From NCBI GenBank assembly GCA_900404475.1, contig OUQQ01000235.1, positions 1 to 28,321 of the forward strand: a stretch of 28,321 nucleotides of DNA, read 5' to 3'. This DNA is from Spongospora subterranea. Taxonomy: Eukaryota; Endomyxa; Phytomyxea; Plasmodiophorida; Plasmodiophoridae. Positions within the stretch are counted from its first letter, which is position 1; each line of letters opens with the position of its first letter. Of this stretch, positions 21,198-28,321 are shown piece after piece. The notes below the pieces were generated by a model. It searched no databases. It was not told the origin of the DNA and was given only the letters and a program-made list of their open reading frames with translations. The position numbers were made by a program, and so were the translations under genes.

Positions 21198-24100
21198 ATG
21201 TCTCCTACTGCGGCGCGCGATGTTCCTGCGCCATCACCCTCTGGTTCTCCCTCAATCATCGGCGAGCCGTTAACGCTGGAAACCACCTCAACGAATTTAG
21301 CATCATTAGCTGACTTCATCGGTGGAGCCATTCCTGGGCAAGGTGAATGTGAAGCGATTTGCAAACGGGCGTTCAATTTACATGTTCCACGATGTAATTA
21401 TCACAACAACAAAGGCCGTTCCTGTGTGGATCACCCGAAATGCGTTGAACGGGCAAAGAGTGGAATGAAATCTGCTCCATTTTGGCGTTCCATATCGCTA
21501 CAGGTTTCTGAACTTGGGGACGTTGTTCCAGCGATTACTGAGGCCGTACCCGGCGTCCCTCGCGGACTACGAAACCTCGGTGCCACATGCTTTTTCAATG
21601 TTTTCGTCCAGTGTTTGTTCTGGAACACGATGTTTCGTCAAATTGTCTACGATCACGAGGCTACTGTCGATTCTGGAGATTATGACCAGACCGTTTTGGT
21701 TGAACTGAAGGTGCTGTTTACCTGCCTCCAAGTCAGTTCATCGTCAACTATTGATCCAACGAGGCTTGTAACCTTGTTGGGATTACGGATTTGTCATCAA
21801 CAAGACGTCCAAGAATTTACCCATTTGTTTTTGACTTTTTTGCAATCGGGCTTGTCTTCCAGTGCAACACCGTCGTGTCGCCAGTTTATCACTCAGCAAT
21901 TTGAAGGGCGATTTGTTCATAAAACAACGTGTCTGCGGTGCCATAAGGCTTCAGTGCGTCGGTCATCATTTACGGAGCTGTGTCTTCCTGTCACTAAACA
22001 GGTTTTCGCTATTGAAACTTGCCTTGCTCTGTATCTTCACTCGGAAAGGTTATCAGGTATGACCGATTTTAAACTCTGACGCTATCAATTACATTTCTTT
22101 GTACGTGATTTAAAGCCAATTTGTTTCAATTTTGAGAATATCTTCGCGTTTTATTCTCTGTTCATTCTACACCTGTATCACGGTTTTATCATTCATAAAA
22201 TTGTTTACACCTGTATATCAGGAAATAATCGCTACAACTGTGGGGTATGCAACGACAAGTGTAATGCCGATCGCAGTCTCGAGCTTGAACATATTCCTCC
22301 GATTCTCCACATTCAGTTGATGAGATTCGTTTACAATCGCAAATCGCAGACGAAAGTCAAACTGCACATTGCCGTTGACATTCCGCTGGTTTTAACTTTC
22401 CAGAATGCCGAGGCGCAGGATTTGGTCGTTTACGATTTGACGGCGGTCATACTCCACACTGGGGAGTCGACGCATTCTGGCCACTATATCGCCGAAATTC
22501 GCGATGAACTCAGTGGCCAATGGACACGCTTTAACGATGGCGACGTCAGTCCTGGCCATCTTGTATCTGGTTCCAGCACGCGGTATATATCGTCGGACAC
22601 GGCATACATGTTAGTCTATGCAAAGCGGGGCCGTCTTTTGGAAAGGTTTCCTGAACCGCCGATGCAGATGAAATTATTTGTAAAAGAGAGGGATGCTCTA
22701 CAGAAGGCAACTCATCTTGCCTCCATTAATCGCCAACAAGATCTGATTAACAGAATCACGCTTCGCCGGTCACAAATCGCAACGTTTTGGGAAAGATGTC
22801 TTCCTGCACCCGATGATAAATTCAATATCATAGAGCAACAGTGGTTGGTTGATTGGTTACGAGGTGAACGAGGAGATTCCGGTTCATACCCTGATGGACG
22901 CATCATCAACGCCGCCTTGCTCTGCTCTGACCATCAAAGAGTAGATCCACGACGAATTGGCGATTTCTTCTTCATCTCGACATCAGCATGGGAGTACCTT
23001 GTTTCGCTATGCGGCTGCGATATATCCCTGAATCAATCGCAGTTATGCTCCGCTTGTGCATTGGCATTATCTCAACCTACACTGCTTTCTGCAGGCAGCC
23101 ATGAAAAACCCCCAGAATCGAAACGACCTCGAATGGAGGAGCACATCTGCACCCCAGAGATATTGACGCGTTTGCGCCAAATATACAAACGAGCTCGGCC
23201 GTTTCCGTCATCTCAGCCTCCCACACTGGACAGGTTCTATCTGGTTCGATATTGCTGGATTTCGTCCATGAATAACTGGTTGAAAATCAAGTCTGACTCG
23301 GTTTATCCTGGCCCAATAATGCCAGGTGACTTGTTGTGTCCCCACGGCGGCGCTCATGTCGTTAATATCCCATGTGAAGTTGGAGTTACTCCTGCACTGG
23401 CTCCTGCTAAATCGATGGACGCTTCATCATTCTCCCAACCACTAATGGCGCTACCTTCTGAGGATTGGGATTACATTGAGTCCATATTTTCGTGCGTAGG
23501 CGGTCCGGTCATCATCTCCTTTGCCAATCTCGACACGTCAAGGCAACGACTTGCGCGCCAATGGATGGCGGTTACAAGTTCGCTTGATCCTCCTCCGTGC
23601 TCTAACCCAGAATGCGTCGACAATCTTCGAAAGGCACGCGATGTTATTTTATCTGGGGACTCCAGCTTTCAACCATCCACAAATGATAGCGATTCGGGAT
23701 TGGTTTTAGTTCAAAGAGCTGAGCACGGCACGGCAAGTATTTCGGCGCGTCGTGCAGCTAGTTGGCTCCAAGTGATGACGAGCTGGCGTCTATCAAGATT
23801 AAAAGAAGAACTCCAGGATCGCTTGGGTATCAATATCGGAGAACAAGTTCTACATCTCATTGTCGACGGCAACGCTTGCGAACTGGAAGGGGATTCGAGG
23901 ACATTATCTGACCTAAACGTTCCGCTCGGTTCGACCATCAGCGTTAGAAGTAAAGCTCTGAATCCGCTAACCGATTTTGAGGATACCAGCGAAGGGTTTT
24001 ATGGCACAAGATTGTTCAAAAGCGTCAGCGCGATAATGGAACGAGTTTCGCAACAGCCAATACAAGAGGAACGTTCTTCCGGTAATTATGTTCCTGTCAT

Positions 24101-24224
24101 GGTAAATCCTTTTTTCGCCATAAAGGCAGAAACAAGCGAAGAAAAGCTTCGGGCTAGGTCTCTATTCCCTGCTCTCATTCGTGCTCGCGGCTTTTTACGG
24201 AGGCCGGAAATTAATATAAAATGA
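21198..24224 (+). CDS. USP48: USP48-type ubiquitin carboxyl-terminal hydrolase
   Basis: Exons 21198-22056 and 22222-24224 join in phase 1 across a 165-base GT-AG intron and give about 953 residues. A Cys-rich N-terminal region precedes the Cys box GLRNLGATCFFNVFVQCLFW (catalytic Cys in GATC). QQDVQEF follows, then the CxxC zinc ligands TTCLRCH in exon 1 and YNCGVCNDKC just after the splice, and the His box HSGHYIAEIRD with W-RFNDGDV, so the peptidase C19 core is complete. Two DUSP-like regions follow (WLVDWLRGERGD near 22843; NWLKIKSDSVYPGPI near 23275, with LLCPHG), then a ubiquitin-like fold near 23750-23950 (VLHLIVDGNACELEGDSRTL). This Cys-rich, UCH, DUSP, Ubl order is that of USP48, a mainly nuclear deubiquitinase. 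An earlier non-AUG or upstream-exon start cannot be excluded. No defect was seen. Confidence 0.88.
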
Positions 24225-24294
24225 ACCTTTCTATCGTGATTATACTGCAAGTGAGTGGGCAATAGCAATTTTTACAATTCATTGATGGAATAAG

Positions 24295-24639
24295 TTATGG
24301 GCCGCTTCCGACGAGAATGTTGTTGATCGGAATGTGGATCAGCTTGATGAAAAAACCAGTGAATCCCATAACCAAGAAGCCGATCGATGTCGCCATGGCG
24401 ATTTTCTTGAATTCTGAAGAAGAAGGTGAGAGATCAATTAGGAGAGAGAAGTAAGAATAGAGTTAAGATCAACGACAATTTACATATATCAATTACAAAA
24501 AAGTAAAACGAGTACCTTTGGCATCGGGTTTGGTACACTTTACGATGAGCCGATACGAGTCGGCAGCAAAACCTCGGAGTGGGTTCAGCAGATAGTTTAT
24601 AGGCTCTTCAGAGAATGAGGCGGTGGCTCGGCGTCCCAT
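24295..24639 (-). CDS. SEC61G: SEC61 gamma subunit of the ER protein translocon
   Basis: Exons 24516-24639 and 24295-24413 join in phase 1 across a 102-base intron to give 80 residues. Exon 1 contains [20 protein letters not shown], and exon 2 gives [20 protein letters not shown] followed by [18 protein letters not shown], the near-universal C-terminal signature of SEC61G/Sss1. A single tail-anchor-type membrane helix is visible. With SEC61 alpha and beta it forms the ER channel. The start chosen ([13 protein letters not shown]) makes the protein about ten residues longer than typical. An in-frame ATG further upstream at 24774 would add a long unconserved leader and is less likely. The gene is convergent with the deubiquitinase, with stop codons about 70 bases apart. 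Confidence 0.92.
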
Positions 24640-24780
24640 GACGTATGATCTGGCAACCAACTGATGTTCTGCCCAACGCTGTACTGTCCTCCGTATTCCC
24701 AACTCCGTCTGCCTCTGCCGTATGTTGGAGACGGGCGCGGCCTTGTGAGCAGACCGCCCCACTGTCACACTCATAGCGAC

Positions 24781-25090
24781 TCGGCTGGGCCGTCAGTCAG
24801 AGGGGCTGCGCATATTGGGGCCAAAGGAACAAAGGGACAAGGGTAGAGAACTGGTAGAGACGGTAGAAGCGCCTCTGCTCCTTTTGCCTATCTTGGCTGG
24901 ACCGTCAGTCAGTGGGGCTGCGTATACTAGGGCAAAGGGACAAGGGTAGAGACAGTAGAAACGGTAGAAACACCTCTGGCCCCTTACCTGTCTTGACTGG
25001 ACCGTCAGTCAGAGGGGCTGCGCATACTAAGGCAAAGGCTCAAGAGGGACAAGGGTAGAGACGGTAGAACACATCTGTTCCTTAACCTGT
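24781..25090. repeat. Three-copy tandem repeat, unit about 95 to 112 bases
   Basis: Units start near 24781, 24893 and 24993. Each contains ccgtcagtcag(a/t)ggggctgcg, then an a/g-rich stretch with gggacaagggtagaga and cggtagaa, ending in a pyrimidine-rich cctctg...cct tract. Copies differ by small indels. The array begins about 140 bases upstream of the SEC61G start codon, so it lies in or next to its promoter. Confidence 0.85.
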
Positions 25091-25144
25091 ATGTGTTCGA
25101 GTAACTTCTGTGATTTCCTATAATTTTCACCAATATGGAAACAA

Positions 25145-25622
25145 TGAAGGTTTATTCTAGAAAAGCCTTTCGAGAACCTGATAGTGGGCTTTCGGGTCAT
25201 CAAGGTATCACATCCACCGTCGCTCCTATTGGGCGATATTTCTAATGGAACTGTGGAGGCGTTTGTCAATTCATGCCCTTCATTGTCTTCGCGTAAAATG
25301 GTCCCCAGACCGTTGGGTTCTGCCATTCATGCTTCGAACCCTAACGAAATCCTCATTATGATTTCGTATATATCTGCAAACCCAACAAGGCCTGGCGACA
25401 TTCTCATACTTATGCTCTTGATGTCAAAGATGATCTCAGTGGTTTGGGGATTTGATAGTTCCTTGTTCGTCCGCAGATCACCGCGTTGTCGTCAGTGCCC
25501 TGCTTGATTGGTTCAAACGGTTCGGCATCGTTTACAATTACATTTCTGACCAATGCTCGCATGTTAAGAATCGAGTTGTCAATGATTTTTGCGATCGTCT
25601 CCGTATTAATCAGTTCTTATAA
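25145..25622 (+). pseudogene. Ty3/gypsy integrase remnant
   Basis: In three successive frames the plus strand reads a gypsy integrase. There is a zinc-binding-region relic, SGLSGHQGITST (about 25180-25215), then TVEAFVNSCPSLSSRK and VPRPLGSAIHASNPNEI. This is followed by YDFVYICKPNKAWRH, DVKDDLSGLGI with part of the catalytic core, ADHRVVVSALLDWFKRFGIV, and YISDQCSHVKNRVVNDF, where family members usually have SDQGSHFKN. At least two frame breaks (near 25345 and 25460) and internal stops make it non-functional. No RT or chromodomain is nearby, so it is a fragment. Confidence 0.7.
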
Positions 25623-25629
25623 TTGAAAT

Positions 25630-25910
25630 CTACCACGAGTACGGAGTCCATGGCGATTGATCGATATTCGTACTGGGCTCGTTCCTTCTCGGTTCTCTCA
25701 CCGCTAATAAATCATTCTTGTTTTCGTGCTCCTGTGTTTCGTGTTCCCTTCCTAAAAATAAAGTACACACGCGAAGGGAAAAACGAGAGTGCAGAACACT
25801 AAACAAAGGAGCACGAAAACAAGAATGATTTTATTATTTTTATTAACCGAGAAGGCACGAGGGGACACTACGGTATCGATCAATCGCCTGGATTCCGTAC
25901 TTCGTGGTAG
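25630..25910. repeat. Inverted duplication F, LTR-like sequence
   Basis: Arm 25630-25748 pairs inversely with about 25794-25910. Blocks such as ctaccacgaagtacgga, ggcgattgatcgata, cttctcggtt and tcattcttgttttcgtgctc are shared. Identity is roughly 80 to 85 percent with indels. It lies directly beyond the polypurine tract of the minus-strand copia element, so the arms probably derive from its 3' LTR, with one copy inverted. Confidence 0.75.
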
Positions 25911-25929
25911 ATATGAGTATAAAACCTAA

Positions 25930-25941
25930 TTCCCCCCTTTG
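25930..25941 (-). other. Putative polypurine tract of the minus-strand copia element
   Basis: On the minus strand the sequence caaaggggggaa lies 48 bases after the stop codon of the copia RNase H frame and immediately before the LTR-like sequence. That is the position of the plus-strand priming site in LTR retrotransposons. Confidence 0.5.
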
Positions 25942-25989
25942 ACCGAAGCTAAAGATGAACTAAAGCAAGGTCGAGAGATGCATTGAAGC

Positions 25990-27600
25990 TTAGCTCGTAA
26001 CTCCCATGAACTGCATCTTCCCAAGGGGTTTCGTCAATATATCTGGAAGATTCTTGGCGGTAGGCATCGTTTTATTCGTGAATTTGATTGCTAGCAACCA
26101 ATTCACGAATAAAACGATGCCGAAGAGCAAGATGTTTCATCTTTGAGTGATTAATTTCATTTTGAGCGAACGAAATTGATCCTTGATTGTCCTGCAAAAG
26201 GACAGGCGCAGTCGTTTGCTCGAAACCAAGCTCATCTAAGACGTTTTCGAAGCCAAGACGGCTTCCGCAGCAGACTAGTGAACATGCGATCGTCTCAGCC
26301 TCACAGGACGACAAGGCGGTGGAAGTTTGCTTCTTTGAACGTAATGACACTGGACATCCATTCAGAAGGAGCACAGATCCAGAAGTTGAGCGTCGAGTGT
26401 CCAGATCTCCCGCCCAATCAGAATCAGAACACCCAAGAAGCACATGTTTCTCGCCAACTTTGTGATCATAACGGTACTGTATAACAGTCCGTTCCCATTC
26501 AGGTACCGCAGAATGCGTTTCAGGGCCACGAAATGTTGACGACCAGGATGTTGCACATACCGCGAAACTTCTCCAACTGCATAGGTAATATCCGATCGCG
26601 TATGAATGAGCCGAATCAGCTCCTGGTCCATGTCTGTTTGGGGGCTCATGTCGCTCGACAGGGTTCAGGTCTGGAGATAGCTGGCGTAGGGACGGGTTCC
26701 GAGTCCATAAATCTCCAATATCTCCTCAAGATAGAGAGACTGCGACAAGAAAATGTTTCCAAGGTTGGGATCGCGCATGATCTCCCACTCCGATACATGA
26801 TTGAACAGATCTGACACCTGGAAGCGTGCAGAGAGACAGAGAGGCTTCAACGTCGTGGACCAACCAACCGCATACAAGCCAATAACAACAAAGCGGTGAA
26901 CAGCTGTTCGCTTATGATAGAGACAAGGAGTTGATCTGATGCGGATCAACCCCAGTTCCTCAACAAGATACTTGTCGATAACAGAATGCCAATCGTGAGG
27001 AGCCTGCGTACGTCCATATCTAGAGCGAAGCAGTTTGGGAGCCTTTGCCTGGGTTTTCATTCCTTTGGGAATATTCATATAGATCTCCTCAGATAAGCTG
27101 GCGTTAAGAAATGCCCCCACAACATCCAGTTGCTCGGCCACAATTTCGTTGTCTTGTGAACACAATGCAAGCATCAATCGTAGGATATCGCAGCGCATCA
27201 CCGGTGCATATGTGGTAGTATAGTCGATTCCATAGTGTTGCCGAAAGCCTTGAATTTCGAGACGGGCTTTGTACCGAAGAGTAATTTGCTCATCGAGATA
27301 ACGCAGCACCCACTTGGAATCAGACGATATTTGGTTTCGCCTAATTCTCTTGATTTTGAACAACCACCGGCACCGGATCGATCTCGTTGTTGGAACTTTG
27401 TCAATTTCTTGCCAGGGTTTGTGATCTGAAAGGTTGTTAAGCTCTTCATTGATTGCTGCTGTCCACAATTGAGCTGGCGATAGCCTCTTCGTATGTATGT
27501 CGTAAGAGTGTGTGAACTATCGACCTCTGATTGTCTCACGAGGTTATTCCACGAGTGGTGAACTGGATCCCCAAACCTATTCGGTGTTTTCGAGACCGCT
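25990..27600 (-). mobile_element. 5'-truncated Ty1/copia element, RT and RNase H
   Basis: The minus strand encodes a reverse transcriptase at 26665-27468 (LWTAAINEELNNLSDHKPW, then TLRYKARLEIQGFRQHYGID, YAPVMR, LDVVGAFLNASLSEEIYM). RNase H follows at 25990-26443 (CSDSDWAGDLDTRRSTSGSV, SSCEAETIACSL, LQDNQGSISFAQNE) and ends in a shifted frame with DILTKPLGKMQFMGVTS. The RT active-site box, normally YVDD, reads YAVG here, so the enzyme is dead. Frame breaks occur near 26640, 26440, 26085 and 27480. Upstream only a TYEEA-like pre-RT relic is seen; integrase, protease and gag are absent before the assembly join at 27694. It is a different copia lineage from the element at 15950-19800. Confidence 0.85.
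26063..26121. repeat. Perfect 22-base palindrome G in the copia RNase H tail
   Basis: Arms 26063-26084 and 26100-26121 are exact inverted copies (ggcatcgttttattcgtgaatt and its complement) with a 15-base loop. On the minus strand one arm encodes the conserved HRFIRE end of RNase H and the other encodes KFTNKTMP, where related elements have a differently conserved segment. The reading frame also shifts inside the palindrome. Confidence 0.9.
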
Positions 27601-27693
27601 TTAATGAGCAAACTTCTTCATTTTTCCTGATCGATTTCGACGATTTCTGCTTGTTGAACCATCTTTTGCTCCGGCAGATAATCGAAATCAGAG
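27461..27693. repeat. First copy of a 233-base duplication at an assembly join
   Basis: This is identical to 27695-27927 and separated from it by the single N at 27694. The pair is best read as two overlapping contig ends placed side by side rather than a biological repeat. Confidence 0.93.
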
Positions 27694-27694
27694 N
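27694..27694. other. Single ambiguous base (N) marking a contig or scaffold join
   Basis: The only N in the window sits exactly between two identical 233-base copies. Coordinates and copy number across 27461-27927 should not be trusted. Confidence 0.95.
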
Positions 27695-27927
27695 GTCCAC
27701 AATTGAGCTGGCGATAGCCTCTTCGTATGTATGTCGTAAGAGTGTGTGAACTATCGACCTCTGATTGTCTCACGAGGTTATTCCACGAGTGGTGAACTGG
27801 ATCCCCAAACCTATTCGGTGTTTTCGAGACCGCTTTAATGAGCAAACTTCTTCATTTTTCCTGATCGATTTCGACGATTTCTGCTTGTTGAACCATCTTT
27901 TGCTCCGGCAGATAATCGAAATCAGAG
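27695..27927. repeat. Second copy of the 233-base assembly duplication
   Basis: An exact repeat of 27461-27693. Collapsing the two copies would restore one continuous sequence linking the copia element to the ORF that begins at 27949. Confidence 0.93.
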
Positions 27928-27948
27928 GTATCTTCAGGTTCTGGCGGC

Positions 27949-28321
27949 ATGCCTCCCTTTAACAAGCGTCGAAGGCATATTGTGAACCTTGCAACAACGC
28001 GATTTGGCCATCGCAAAATTAGTACGATCAGCATTGAAGAGTGTGATTTGATTTCTGTTCCTTCTCTCCACAATAATTTCTCCTGTTCCGAAAGTTTAGC
28101 GTCAGAGGATGATGACAATTTTGTAATTTCTGAGCCAGACGTCAGAGGAAGATGACAATTTTGTATCTGAGCCAGATGACTTTCTCTGCCAAATCAATGA
28201 AACTGTAGCATCAAGTGTTCTAAATTGGACTGCTGGTGCAGATTCGCATTTTAGAAAGTCCCACTCAGGTGATGGGAGATCGTCCCAATTCCAAAAACAA
28301 AAAGAAAGGCGGTTAAGAGAA
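27949..28321 (+). pseudogene. 5' part of an unassigned ORF, frameshifted and cut by the window end
   Basis: The plus strand starts MPPFNKRRRHIVNLATTRFG and continues IEECDLISVPSLHNNF and an acidic SEDDDNFVISEPD. After a frameshift at the tandem duplication 28101-28177 it continues DFLCQINETVASSVLNW, TAGADSHFRKSHSGDG and QKQKERRLRE to the end of the window. A basic start, an acidic middle and a Lys/Arg/Glu end resemble N-terminal regions of large DNA-transposon proteins such as the KDZ type, but this is only a guess. The gene continues beyond the window. Confidence 0.35.
28101..28177 (+). repeat. Short tandem duplication, units of 40 and 37 bases
   Basis: Two adjacent units both read gtcagaggaNgatgacaatt, then ttgta, an optional att, and tctgagccaga. 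The first unit is 40 bases, not a multiple of three, so the duplication shifts the reading frame of the ORF that contains it. Confidence 0.85.

Noticed and set aside
27461..27927. Tandem gene or repeat duplication of biological origin
   Set aside because: Perfect identity on both sides of a lone N indicates an assembly overlap.
1..28321. CRISPR arrays, operons, ribosome binding sites, bacterial terminators
   Set aside because: The window is clearly eukaryotic with spliced genes; no regularly spaced repeats or bacterial signals were seen.

Overview
The window is nuclear DNA from a eukaryote that very probably builds a motile flagellum. It carries spliced homologues of housekeeping genes (RNA polymerase II subunit RPB11, a SEC61 gamma subunit, a USP48-type deubiquitinase) and two genes of families tied to cilia and flagella (a DRC10/IQCD-like nexin-dynein regulatory complex subunit and a TSNAXIP1-like coiled-coil/EF-hand protein). 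Introns are GT-AG; several are only about 50 bases, others 100 to 360. The mix of flagellar genes, a USP48-type enzyme, Ty1/copia and Ty3/gypsy elements and DDE DNA transposons fits a zoosporic fungus or relative, or another flagellate protist. The sequence alone does not decide which.

Layout. 110-639: RPB11 (+), four exons. 928-3795: TSNAXIP1-like gene (-), convergent with RPB11. 3796-5090: an unassigned conserved-looking minus-strand exon and a GC-rich stretch open in several frames. 5091-10930: a graveyard of DNA-transposon fragments, almost all present as head-to-head inverted pairs. 11075-12904: DRC10/IQCD-like gene (+), four exons with consistent splice phases. 12905-14283: no gene I can name. 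14284-15828: three-finger C2H2 zinc-finger gene (+). 15950-19800: a decayed Ty1/copia element (+), itself carrying a 73-base inverted duplication and an antisense membrane-protein-like insert. 19800-21197: nothing assignable. 21198-24224: USP48-type deubiquitinase (+), two exons. 24295-24639: SEC61 gamma (-), two exons, with a three-copy tandem repeat just upstream. 25145-25622: Ty3/gypsy integrase remnant (+). 25630-27930: a 5'-truncated copia element (-) with a palindromic LTR-like end. 27461-27927: an exact 233-base duplication either side of a single N, which is an assembly join. 27949-28321: start of an unassigned plus-strand ORF cut by the window end.

The main structural theme is inverted duplication. 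At least seven unrelated sequences (a DDE transposase, a Harbinger-like transposase, a copia linker, a copia RNase H tail, an LTR-like region and two unidentified sequences) each appear as two arms around a short spacer. Arm identity ranges from perfect to roughly 75 percent, so the events look independent and of different ages. This recurring pattern is the feature most worth following up. It could reflect replication template switching, fold-back elements or hairpin RNA sources, and assembly or amplification artefacts must be excluded.
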